Shown here piece by piece: positions 6,672-13,802 of a DNA stretch of 17,223 bases (position 1 is its first letter; every line of letters starts with the position of its first letter). This DNA comes from an uncultured Neomegalonema sp. GTDB lineage: Bacteria > Pseudomonadota > Alphaproteobacteria > Rhodobacterales > Rhodobacteraceae. The position numbers were made by a program, and so were the translations under genes. The notes below the pieces were generated by a model. It searched no databases. It was not told where the DNA came from and saw only the letters and a program-made list of their open reading frames with translations. The stretch covers positions 1 through 17,223 of the forward strand of contig CALGNW010000101.1 of NCBI GenBank assembly GCA_937958345.1, in the 5' to 3' direction.

Positions 6672-7553
6672 ATTTCCAAACGTGTTAGAAAAGCCGTCTT
6701 TCCCGTAGCAGGTCTTGGAACCCGCTTTTTGCCCGCTACGAAATCAATGCCGAAAGAACTGCTGCCCGTCGTCGACAAGCCGGTAATCCACTATGCGGTG
6801 GACGAGGCCCGTGCCGCAGGGATCGAACAGTTTATCTTTGTATCCTCCCGCGGAAAAACCGCCATGGAGGACCACTTTGACCGCTCTTTTGAATTGGAAG
6901 AGACGCTTCGAAAGCGCGGCCGCGACGCCGATTTGAAACGCTTGCAGGATGGACTGGTCAATTCCGGCGATCTGGTTTTCGTTCGCCAGCAGGAACCGCT
7001 CGGCCTCGGCCATGCCGTTTGGTGTGCGAGGCATATCGTCGGGAACGAACCCTTTGCAGTTATGCTCCCCGATGACATCGTGATGAGCGATCCGCCGTGC
7101 ATCAAAGAGCTGATCGACGCCCACGAGACGCTGGGCCGCAGCCATGTGATTGCCGTTCAGGACGTGCCGCAAGAACATACAAGCCGTTACGGCATTCTTG
7201 ACGTTGAAGCCGAAGTTTCGCCCGGCTTGGTCCGCGCGAAGGGAATTGTTGAAAAGCCCAAGCCGGAGGACGCGCCGTCCACGACCGCCGCAATCGGACG
7301 CTATGTCCTGGACCCTGCCGTCTTCGATTATCTCGACAAAGGGGTGCAGGGCGCGGGCAACGAAATTCAACTGACCGACGCTATCGCTGCTACGATGGAT
7401 GTCGCGCCTCTGCACGGCTGTCACTTCAAGGGCGAGCGGTATGATTGCGGCGATAAACTCGGTTTTTTACAGGCCAATATCGCGTTCGCGCTTCAACGCC
7501 CCGATCTCGCCGACGGTCTGCGCGCATTTATGCGCGAAATGAGCCAGAAATAA
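6672..7553 (+). CDS. galU: UTP--glucose-1-phosphate uridylyltransferase (apparent ATT start)
   Basis: GalU makes UDP-glucose from glucose-1-phosphate and UTP, for exopolysaccharide, lipopolysaccharide or glycolipid synthesis. The 293-residue protein has the nucleotide-binding loop 'PVAGLGTRFLPATKSMPKEL' (residues 11-30), 'VDKPVIHYAVDEA', 'MLPDDIV', 'GIVEKP' and 'GERYDCGDKLGF', all GalU hallmarks. The frame has no ATG, GTG or TTG upstream of this loop. It opens as GGA GCG ATC ATT TCC AAA CGT after two in-frame TGA stops. The ATT at 6672 lies five bases after GAGGAG and gives the expected (M)SKRVRKAVFPVAG terminus, so it is the best start. The first canonical in-frame codon, TTG at 6729, would remove the glycine-rich loop. 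A single-base error or mutation from ATG is the main alternative. Confidence 0.93.
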   Translation: MSKRVRKAVFPVAGLGTRFLPATKSMPKELLPVVDKPVIHYAVDEARAAGIEQFIFVSSRGKTAMEDHFDRSFELEETLRKRGRDADLKRLQDGLVNSGDLVFVRQQEPLGLGHAVWCARHIVGNEPFAVMLPDDIVMSDPPCIKELIDAHETLGRSHVIAVQDVPQEHTSRYGILDVEAEVSPGLVRAKGIVEKPKPEDAPSTTAAIGRYVLDPAVFDYLDKGVQGAGNEIQLTDAIAATMDVAPLHGCHFKGERYDCGDKLGFLQANIAFALQRPDLADGLRAFMREMSQK

Positions 7554-7563
7554 CGGCCAAACG

Positions 7564-9351
7564 TCAGATCGTTGCCGTTGCCTCTTCAAGCCACTCGCGT
7601 GTTTCGTCGTCCAACAACGGGTAAAGTGCCTCGTAGACGCGCGCATGATAGCGGTTCAACCACTCAATGTGTTCGGCGCCAAGCAGCGAAGGCTCGATCA
7701 GGCGCAGGTCGATGGGCGCGAGGGTGATCGTCTCGAAGCCAAGCATTTCGCGATCCCCGCCCTCCGGAATCGACGGCTCTTCAACAAAAACAAGATTTTC
7801 GATGCGTATGCCGAACGCTCCCTCACGATAGTATCCGGGTTCATTCGAGAGCAGCATCCCCGGTTCAAGTGGCACAGTGCTTCGTTTGGAAATACCGCAA
7901 GGCCCCTCGTGAACACCAAGATACGATCCGACGCCGTGGCCGGTTCCGTGGTCGAAATCCATCCCCGCGCGCCACAAGGCCATCCGCGCCATCGCATCGA
8001 GTTGCACGCCGGTGGTTCCCGCCGGAAAACGCGCAAGGGTCACCTCGATCATACCGCGCAACACCAACGTGAATGCTTTGCGCTGATCAGAGGTCGGCTC
8101 GCCCACCGCAATCGTTCGGGTGATATCGGTCGTGCCGTCGCGGTACTGACCACCCGAATCGACGAGATAAAGCGAATTTCCCACGATCGGTAGGTTCGTC
8201 TCGCGACTGACGCGGTAGTGAGGCAGCGCACCGTGCTCGGCAAAGCCTGAAATCGTGTCAAAGCTGATGTCTTCCAGCTTTCCGGTCTCTTCGCGAAACC
8301 CTTCGAGCTTTTCGGCAACGGAGACTTCGGTCAGGTCACCGCCAGCCACCGCCCCATCGAACCAGCACAAAAACCGGGCAAACGCAGCGCCATCTCTTAG
8401 GTGAGCCTTGCGGGCGCCTTCTTTCTCCGTCCCGTTCTTTCGGGCTTTGGGAAGCGTGCAGGGATCACCAGCCCAGACACGCTCGGCCTTTCCTGCCACC
8501 AGATGGTCAGACACAGCAATCGGCGCGGAAGCCTTTTCAACGCCCACCCGCTTACCAGCCAACCCGCGCAAGTCAGCCGCAAAGTCAGAGGGTGCCGCAA
8601 TCGATACTTCATCACCCAAGTGAGCGCGCATCGGTGCGTCGATCTTGTCTTCATCCATGAAAAGCACCACAGCGCCATCACTGCCGAGAATGGCAAATCC
8701 AAGTGCAACAGGCGTGTGCGAAAGGTCCCCGCCGCGGATGTTCAACAGCCAGTTGATAGAATCCGGCAAGGTTAGAACAAACGCGTCCAAATCCGCTTCA
8801 CGGAGCTTTTCAGACGCCGCGCGGCGCTTTTCCGCTGATGATACTCCCGCAAAACTTGCGCCATGGATCACAGTTGCTCCCATGGGCGATGCAGGCTGAT
8901 CATGCCACGCTGCGTCAAGCGGGTTCTCCGCCACCGCGCGCAATGTCGCATTGGCTTCGAAACGCTGTTTTTGAGCTTCCGTCAAAAGCCACGGATCAAA
9001 GCCGATGATGGCATCCCCTGCATTCTCGGCAAGCCAATCCTCGGGCTTTTGCACCTCGATCTGAACCGGCGTAAAGGCATCAAGGTCAAGTTGCTCCCGA
9101 GCCTGTAATTTATAGCGGCCGTCAACGAACACCGCCGCGGCATCCCGCAAAACAAGGCACAGACCGGCTGAACCCGTGAACCCGGTTAACCAGCGTAATC
9201 GCTCGTCCCGCGCAGGTACATATTCGCCCTGATGCGCGTCGGCGCGGGGAACGATAAATCCATCAAGGCCCTGGCGATCCAATTCCGAGCGCAGCGCCGC
9301 CAACCGCTCGGCACCATGGCTGTGCGAGGGAGTTTCAAATGACTGATACAT
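7564..9351 (-). CDS. Aminopeptidase P family (Xaa-Pro aminopeptidase, M24B)
   Basis: A 595-residue cytosolic metallopeptidase that removes amino-terminal residues preceding proline. It has the long three-domain layout of eukaryotic-type aminopeptidase P: two creatinase-like amino-terminal domains (from about 14 to 310) and a pita-bread catalytic domain (about 315-540). The dinuclear metal ligands appear in order as D398 and D409 ('LVDSGGQYRDGTTDITRT'), H472 ('GTGHGVGSYLG'), E504 ('NEPGYY') and E518 ('IENLVFVEE'). The ATG at 9351 gives the family-like start 'MYQSFETPSHSHGAERLAAL'. An upstream in-frame start at 9501 would add 50 atypical residues, although the Shine-Dalgarno before 9351 is weak. 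It converges on galU with only 10 bases between stops and no visible terminator. Confidence 0.93.
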   Translation of the reverse strand: MYQSFETPSHSHGAERLAALRSELDRQGLDGFIVPRADAHQGEYVPARDERLRWLTGFTGSAGLCLVLRDAAAVFVDGRYKLQAREQLDLDAFTPVQIEVQKPEDWLAENAGDAIIGFDPWLLTEAQKQRFEANATLRAVAENPLDAAWHDQPASPMGATVIHGASFAGVSSAEKRRAASEKLREADLDAFVLTLPDSINWLLNIRGGDLSHTPVALGFAILGSDGAVVLFMDEDKIDAPMRAHLGDEVSIAAPSDFAADLRGLAGKRVGVEKASAPIAVSDHLVAGKAERVWAGDPCTLPKARKNGTEKEGARKAHLRDGAAFARFLCWFDGAVAGGDLTEVSVAEKLEGFREETGKLEDISFDTISGFAEHGALPHYRVSRETNLPIVGNSLYLVDSGGQYRDGTTDITRTIAVGEPTSDQRKAFTLVLRGMIEVTLARFPAGTTGVQLDAMARMALWRAGMDFDHGTGHGVGSYLGVHEGPCGISKRSTVPLEPGMLLSNEPGYYREGAFGIRIENLVFVEEPSIPEGGDREMLGFETITLAPIDLRLIEPSLLGAEHIEWLNRYHARVYEALYPLLDDETREWLEEATATI

Positions 9352-9578
9352 CCGACTTACATGCCACGGGTTTTTGGTATTCGCCAGTCTGCCGTGAAGG
9401 GCGGCCTCAAGTCGATCAGCAAAAAGGCTAACAGCGTTTCCAACCCTGCAAAATTCCGGTGCGCGCTGGGCTGGCGGTTTGCGCGAGAGATGAAGGATCA
9501 CTGGAAATCGCGCAACTTCCCCGCTATCTGAGGTACACAGGTTAAAGCTTCTAGACGAAGCACAGAGGGATCTAGGAT
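9352..9578. promoter_or_regulatory. Divergent intergenic region with a short inverted repeat
   Basis: This 227-base gap separates the divergently read peptidase and DUF6494 operon. It contains a perfect inverted repeat GCTTC-TAGAC-GAAGC (9547-9561), about 20 bases before the DUF6494 start, where an operator or a leader hairpin could lie. No -35/-10 pair stands out by eye. The peptidase frame stays open up to 9501, but I do not regard that extension as coding. Confidence 0.25.
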
Positions 9579-9800
9579 ATGAGCGACAGTCCGGTGGGCA
9601 CCGAAGCCTTCAACATGAGCATGCGTAAATTTCTGAAACAGGTTGGCGTGACCTCGCAGCAGGAGATCGAAAACGCCGTGCGGGAGGCTCACGCAGCGGG
9701 CAAACTCGCCGGTAAAGACAGCGTTTCCGCAAAAATGACGCTGAGCATCGACGGGCTGGACGTCAGCCATGTTGTCAATGGCTCGATCAAGCTGTCCTGA
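9579..9800 (+). CDS. DUF6494 family small protein
   Basis: A 73-residue soluble protein with no signal peptide or membrane segment. The first half is predicted helical (FNMSMRKFLKQVGVTSQQEI), and the second half ends in a beta-like 'MTLSIDGLDVSHVVNGSIKL'. This matches DUF6494, a small family found next to mrp in Rhodobacterales and relatives; its function is not known. It is the first gene of a four-gene operon, and its TGA overlaps the ATG of mrp by one base (TGATG), so the two are probably made in step. An AGGG lies 9-10 bases before the ATG. A partner or adaptor role for Mrp is inference from context only. Confidence 0.8.
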   Translation: MSDSPVGTEAFNMSMRKFLKQVGVTSQQEIENAVREAHAAGKLAGKDSVSAKMTLSIDGLDVSHVVNGSIKLS

Positions 9801-10939
9801 TGTCGGATACCTTGAAAGAAGCCATTCTCGCGGCGTTATCGCGTGTCTCCGATCCGGCAAAAGGAACCGACATTGTCTCCGCCGGTATGGTTCAGGGGCT
9901 TGTGATTAAGGGTGGTGCGGTTGGTTTTGCGCTAGAGGTTGATCCTCAGCGCGGGGCGGCATTGGAACCCTTGCGTAAATCCGCCGAGGATATGGCGAAA
10001 AGTGTAGACGGTGTTTCGTCGGTTTCGGTTGTTCTGACAGCCCATTCATCAGAACCCGGCAGCGCTCCGCCGCCGCCGAAGGCTAACTCGCCCTTCGACA
10101 AGGGGCCGCCGCCTGATTTGGGCCGCGCCAAACCCACCGACAAGCCGATCCCGACTTCTAAGGATACAGGCCCCATCGAAGGGATTGACCGGATTATAGC
10201 GGTTGGGTCTGGTAAAGGCGGGGTCGGAAAATCGACAGTCGCGTCAAATATCGCTGTCGCACTTGCGGCACAGGGCCAGAGAGTCGGCCTGCTCGACGCC
10301 GATGTATACGGCCCCTCGCAACCGCGGATGCTCGGTGTTTCCGGGCGGCCATCTACCCCTGACGGGCAGACGATTTTACCGCTCAGAAATTACGGCGTCA
10401 CCGTTATGTCGATGGGGTTCATGTTGGAAGAGGACCAATCCGTCGTCTGGCGCGGACCCATGCTGATGAGCGCGTTGCAGCAAATGTTGCGGCAAGTGCA
10501 ATGGGGCAAATTGGATACCCTGATCGTCGATCTACCGCCCGGCACAGGCGACGTTCAGTTGACCCTGAGCCAGAAAACACATGTCGATGGCGCTGTAATT
10601 GTTTCGACGCCTCAGGATATCGCTCTTTTGGATGCGAAAAAGGCACTGGATATGTTCCAGAAGCTCGACGTGCCGATCCTCGGGATGATCGAGAACATGA
10701 GTACCTACGTCTGCCCTAACTGTGATCACGAGGCGCATATCTTCGGGCATGGCGGCGCACGGGCGGAGGCTGAACGGCTGGGGCTTCCTTTCCTCGGTGA
10801 AATTCCGCTCGATATCGATATCCGCACATCCTCCGATGGCGGCGCACCGATTGTTGTTTCGAAACCGAAAAGCCCGCAGGCGCAGCGTTTTCGTGAGATT
10901 GCCGCACAACTCGTTAAAACGCCGGTTGCCGCCGAATGA
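9800..10939 (+). CDS. mrp: Mrp/ApbC/NBP35-type Fe-S carrier P-loop ATPase
   Basis: A 379-residue cytosolic protein. Residues 3-82 form the MIP18 (DUF59) domain with 'SRVSDPAKGTDIVSAGMV'. A Pro-rich linker (83-127) joins it to the ParA/MinD-like ATPase domain. That domain has a deviant Walker A 'GSGKGGVGKSTVASN' (136-150), 'LLDADVYGPSQPRML' (164-178) and 'LIVDLPPGTGDVQL' (241-254). C305 and C308 ('YVCPNCDHEAHIFG') are the CXXC ligands that bridge a labile [4Fe-4S] cluster between two subunits. Homologues (ApbC, NBP35) carry and transfer Fe-S clusters to target enzymes. Its start overlaps the DUF6494 stop, and its stop overlaps the ligase gene start (ATGA). The target enzyme is unknown, but the operon suggests a link to lipoate or biotin metabolism. 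Confidence 0.95.
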   Translation: MSDTLKEAILAALSRVSDPAKGTDIVSAGMVQGLVIKGGAVGFALEVDPQRGAALEPLRKSAEDMAKSVDGVSSVSVVLTAHSSEPGSAPPPPKANSPFDKGPPPDLGRAKPTDKPIPTSKDTGPIEGIDRIIAVGSGKGGVGKSTVASNIAVALAAQGQRVGLLDADVYGPSQPRMLGVSGRPSTPDGQTILPLRNYGVTVMSMGFMLEEDQSVVWRGPMLMSALQQMLRQVQWGKLDTLIVDLPPGTGDVQLTLSQKTHVDGAVIVSTPQDIALLDAKKALDMFQKLDVPILGMIENMSTYVCPNCDHEAHIFGHGGARAEAERLGLPFLGEIPLDIDIRTSSDGGAPIVVSKPKSPQAQRFREIAAQLVKTPVAAE

Positions 10940-11724
10940 CCATCGCTTTTGACCCTACAATGCACGGCGAGGGAGAGGTTCCGACCTTTCCGCCGTTGCT
11001 GCGGGGGGTCGGCGTCAAGGCCGGGGTTAATCCGTTTGAAAAGGCTGTTTCCGACGCGGGACGCGGAGCAACAGATGTCGGCGACCTTTATTGGTCACCG
11101 GACAGCGCCACGCTGAAAGCCGCCATCATTTTCGCGCCGGAGGAACCGCTCGCCGAGGCGCTGCCCGTCCTTTTCGCCGTGGCGAACGGATTGAATGACT
11201 GCATCGGCGCACTGGCTCCGCCCGAAGTTGGCGTGCAACACGTTTGGCCGGACGGAATCAAGGTCAACGGCGCATGGTGCGGCGCATTGACAGTCGACGC
11301 GGCGACGCGCGATCCCTCGGTTGTGCCGGACTGGCTGGTAGTCGGTCTGTCACTTGCCCTGCGATGGGATACAGCGGCAGACAACCCCGGTGATGCACCC
11401 GACTTAACAGCCTTGAGCGAAGAGGGCTGCGGCCACCTCAGCGCCGTTCGCCTTCTCGAAAGCTGGTCCCGACACACCCTGACATGGGTGAACCGATGGG
11501 AAGAGGGTGAATTGCGCGCAATCACCGATGCCTGGCTGAACCGTGCCGAGGGCCGCGGCGAGACAGTTGCGTTCGAGCTTGAAGGTAAAACACAACGCGG
11601 CGAATTCTTGGGTCTCGACGAAAATGGCGGGATGATTCTTAAAACCGACACCGGCAATCGTGCCCTGCCCCTTATAGGAGTGCTCGACGCTCCCAGAGCC
11701 TGGCCGCCCGAGGTGATGACATGA
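10936..11724 (+). CDS. Biotin/lipoate--protein ligase family protein with C-terminal DUF4444-like domain
   Basis: A 262-residue soluble protein of the BPL/LPL fold. 'HVWPDGIKVNGAWCGALTVD' (102-121) matches the conserved W-P-(N/D)-x-x-x-x-x-x-x-K/G-A-x-x-x-E strand of biotin and lipoate ligases. The carboxy-terminal part (about 210-255) contains 'RGEFLGLDENGGMILKTDTG', like the small SH3-like barrel after the BirA catalytic domain, here annotated DUF4444 in relatives. The glycine/arginine-rich loop that holds the adenylate in BirA (GRGRxGRxW) is only recognisable as 'GRGATDVGDLYW' (42-53), so activity on biotin or lipoate is not assured. It overlaps mrp and the DUF6505 gene by four bases each, making this one translationally coupled operon. 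Confidence 0.82.
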   Translation: MTIAFDPTMHGEGEVPTFPPLLRGVGVKAGVNPFEKAVSDAGRGATDVGDLYWSPDSATLKAAIIFAPEEPLAEALPVLFAVANGLNDCIGALAPPEVGVQHVWPDGIKVNGAWCGALTVDAATRDPSVVPDWLVVGLSLALRWDTAADNPGDAPDLTALSEEGCGHLSAVRLLESWSRHTLTWVNRWEEGELRAITDAWLNRAEGRGETVAFELEGKTQRGEFLGLDENGGMILKTDTGNRALPLIGVLDAPRAWPPEVMT

Positions 11725-12236
11725 AACTGGCCCGCACAATCCGCTTCGACGAGAGCGACGAGAATGTCTTCCGGCGCGCCGCAGATTCCGGCGAATGGGC
11801 GATTTCAGGCGCGTTTGCTTTTTCCGACTTCGCCGAAGACGACCTGAAGGGCAAGCCCAGACAAGAGTTCCGCAATGGCTGGCTGTCGGTTGAAGGGTTG
11901 GGCCGCGCAACCTTTGTGGCCACCGCGAAAATCGAGCAAGCCGAGCTTGATACGCTGGCCATGAAGCTCGCCGCTCATTTTGTTCAGGAATACGGCGCAC
12001 CGTCACTGGAAGACGCGCTGCCGGTCGCGGAAGCCGAGCTGGCGCATATGCTGGAGCTTTGCGACGAGCACCGCGCCAACACACTGCTGGTTGTCGAGCG
12101 CGAACTTACCGACGCCGGTGTGCGCGAAGCATTTCGTGTTATCGAAGTGGCTGACGCAGGGGTTGCCGATGTACTTGGCCCTATGGCTGATCATGCGATT
12201 GAAATGAGCAGCGTCCAGCCGGTCAAAGACGACTGA
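11721..12236 (+). CDS. DUF6505 family protein
   Basis: A 171-residue acidic soluble protein without signal peptide, beginning MKLARTIRFDESDENVFRRA. The middle ('FRNGWLSVEGLGRATFVATA') looks beta-rich, and the carboxy half is helical. It matches the DUF6505 family, conserved in Rhodobacterales beside the ligase/Mrp genes. No enzymatic motif is evident. It starts inside the stop of the ligase gene (ATGA) and is the last gene of the operon. There is no obvious terminator in the 102 bases that follow. Function is unknown, and co-occurrence suggests it works with the ligase-like protein. Confidence 0.78.
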   Translation: MKLARTIRFDESDENVFRRAADSGEWAISGAFAFSDFAEDDLKGKPRQEFRNGWLSVEGLGRATFVATAKIEQAELDTLAMKLAAHFVQEYGAPSLEDALPVAEAELAHMLELCDEHRANTLLVVERELTDAGVREAFRVIEVADAGVADVLGPMADHAIEMSSVQPVKDD

Positions 12237-12338
12237 TCCGGCGCGCAGCGATCACCCGAAATCCGCCGGTCCTTCATTTCGTCTCAATTTACCGGATAAC
12301 ATCACCCTACAACCCCGTATCAACCGGAGACGCGTTTC

Positions 12339-12788
12339 ATGCGTATCGTATATTCAGCCGCTGTGTTCGCGGCACTTTGCCTGCCGGTATCAGCCCAAAC
12401 CGAACAAAGACTCACCGTCAGCGGTGTATCCGCAGCGGGCCTTTGCGCCGCTGCAATGGAATTTGTTGCCGGTGCGCGCTCTGCGACAGGCGCGGCGACC
12501 CCTCGCGAGCTTGAACGCCTTCAGAAAATTCGCGAGACGCTGTTGGGCTTGCCTCAGTTTCCAAGGGGTGAAGTTGAGGCATACGCCGAAGCGTGGTCGG
12601 AACGGATGGCTGAAAATGTCAACGCCGCAACATCGGCGGCGCATTTGAAATCCATCGCTGAGGACATCGGCAAACGCGCAATCCAGTGCCAGCAGGGTAT
12701 GGTTCAAGAAGTGAATAACGCCACGGGCGGCGGAAGTGTGCCACAAGCTGCACAGCCGTACACGACCGTCCCTCTGCCCGCTCAATAG
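12339..12788 (+). CDS. Secreted hypothetical protein, helical, two mature cysteines
   Basis: A 149-residue protein I do not recognise. A short signal peptide (MRIVYSAAVFAALCLPVSA, cleavage after about residue 19) predicts export to the periplasm. The mature part is rich in Ala, Glu and Arg and looks like a helical bundle from about 30 to 125, ending in a Gly/Pro/Thr-rich tail. C36 and C117 lie near the two ends of the helical part and could form a disulfide. The ATG follows CCGGAGA with 8-9 bases spacing. A strong terminator lies 22 bases after the stop, so this is probably a single-gene unit or the tail of the upstream operon (102-base gap). Confidence 0.75.
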   Translation: MRIVYSAAVFAALCLPVSAQTEQRLTVSGVSAAGLCAAAMEFVAGARSATGAATPRELERLQKIRETLLGLPQFPRGEVEAYAEAWSERMAENVNAATSAAHLKSIAEDIGKRAIQCQQGMVQEVNNATGGGSVPQAAQPYTTVPLPAQ

Positions 12789-12809
12789 GGCCAATGAAGC
12801 GCCGCTTAC

Positions 12810-12842
12810 AAAAAAACCCCGCACTCGGATGCGGGGTTTTTT
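12810..12842. terminator. Bidirectional rho-independent terminator
   Basis: AAAAAACCCCGCA - CTCGGA - TGCGGGGTTTTTT is a perfect 13-bp inverted repeat with a six-base loop. It has a GC-rich core flanked by an A tract on one side and a T tract on the other, so it can stop transcription on both strands. It lies between the converging genes ending at 12788 (plus) and 12883 (minus) and fits both. Confidence 0.93.
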
Positions 12843-12882
12843 ATGTCTCTCAACAACTCGGCTACTCAGGGCCGCGAAAGCC

Positions 12883-13608
12883 TTACTCCGACTTGGCTTC
12901 TTCTTTTGGCCGATCGAAGAAGAGAGCAAGGCATTCCTGCACACCGTTAAAAAGCTCGTCATGTGCTTTTTGGAAATCTTCCGGATCTCCGGCGGCTTTT
13001 TCGTTGAGATCGTTCCAGATTTTTTCGCTTTCAGCGTTCATCACCCGAACGGATGTATCTACGCCATCATCAACGGCGCGGCGCTCTGCCTCGGCTTTGA
13101 TCGAAGCACGCGAGTCGGTGAGCGAAGCGACAGCATTCTTCAGGTCGTCGCGGCCCTGCGCAACGCTGGCTTCATAGAACCACAGCAATGCCGACACCCG
13201 CGCGCCGCACACGCCAAGCGCAATATCGCCCTCGTGCATGGTTTGACGGAAAGCTTCTGCCTCTTCGGGTGTTTTTTCGGCGGTATCTTTACTCATGGCT
13301 TTGTCTTCTTCTTTTGTGTCGGAGGGCTCTGCTTCGCTTTTGCCCGTCGAACGCTGTTCTGGCTTCGATTCGGACGCAGCGGCCTCTGCCACATCAACGT
13401 TAGATTGATCGGGTTGCGCCTTGCCGGATTTGGCGGCCTTGGCCGCTGCTACGTTTTCCTTAAACAAAGGCACACGCGTTTCCTCAGGTGCGTCCTCGCT
13501 TGCGAGCGCGGCTGAAGGCAACGCGATCCCCGCCGCGCAAAGTCCTGCAGCAAAAGCAATTCCGCTGACGAATGTCGTGTGGGTTTTCACGCGCCTACCC
13601 CTGTTCAT
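12883..13608 (-). CDS. Exported hypothetical protein with low-complexity linker and helical C-terminal domain
   Basis: A 241-residue protein I do not recognise. The amino end MNRGRRVKTHTTFVSGIAFA plus an Ala-rich core is a signal peptide, with likely cleavage after ALA near residue 36. Residues 40-115 are a Lys/Glu/Ser/Ala-rich, disordered stretch (SKPEQRSTGKSEAEPSDTKE). The remaining 120 residues form a helical domain with C134 ('LGVCGARVSALLWFYEAS') and C226 ('FNGVQECLALFFD'). A GTG at 13590, seven bases after AGGGG, gives the same signal peptide core and may be the true start; the ATG at 13608 has a weak site. It converges on the bidirectional terminator. A 184-base gap follows upstream before the ABC exporter gene. 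Confidence 0.75.
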   Translation of the reverse strand: MNRGRRVKTHTTFVSGIAFAAGLCAAGIALPSAALASEDAPEETRVPLFKENVAAAKAAKSGKAQPDQSNVDVAEAAASESKPEQRSTGKSEAEPSDTKEEDKAMSKDTAEKTPEEAEAFRQTMHEGDIALGVCGARVSALLWFYEASVAQGRDDLKNAVASLTDSRASIKAEAERRAVDDGVDTSVRVMNAESEKIWNDLNEKAAGDPEDFQKAHDELFNGVQECLALFFDRPKEEAKSE

Positions 13609-13783
13609 TTATACGGTCTCAGGTCGCGCGCATCATACGCGAGAGAAAGGCACAAATACGCCGATTAGTGGTTAAAACGCGATGAATTTTGCGGAATGGG
13701 CCTTGCTTCAGCCCCCAAACGCGCCACCCGATACATGAACGACACAACACTTATCCGACAGAGTTCAGCCCACCGTCCCGATA

Positions 13784-13802
13784 GAAAACCGGTCAAACCG
13801 GC
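13784..13802 (-). terminator. Possible weak terminator overlapping the ABC exporter stop
   Basis: On the minus strand, CCGGT-TTG-ACCGG is followed directly by TTTTC, and the hairpin includes the stop codon of the ABC exporter gene. The stem is only five base pairs (six with a G-U pair), so efficiency is doubtful, but its position at the very end of the gene is fitting. The rest of the gap to 13608 shows no gene. Confidence 0.4.

Noticed and set aside
6729..6731. TTG as the galU start codon
   Set aside because: It would remove the conserved PVAGLGTR nucleotide-binding loop, and no ribosome-binding site precedes it.
6744..7424. Minus-strand open frame of 226 codons opposite galU
   Set aside because: It is antisense to clear GalU sequence and has no family resemblance.
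9352..9501. 50-residue amino-terminal extension of the aminopeptidase P
   Set aside because: The extension is Arg/Pro-rich and unlike family members, which begin close to the 9351 ATG.
11404..12084. Minus-strand open frame of 226 codons
   Set aside because: It is an Arg/Pro-rich shadow of the ligase and DUF6505 genes, without recognisable domains.
12239..12275. CCGGCG...CGCCGG inverted repeat after the DUF6505 gene as a terminator
   Set aside because: The loop is about 20 bases and no T tract follows, so a rho-independent terminator is not supported.
12736..13515. Plus-strand open frame of 259 codons, Phe/Cys/Leu-rich, crossing the terminator
   Set aside because: It runs through the strong bidirectional terminator and is the complement of the exported hypothetical protein, which has a signal peptide and normal composition.
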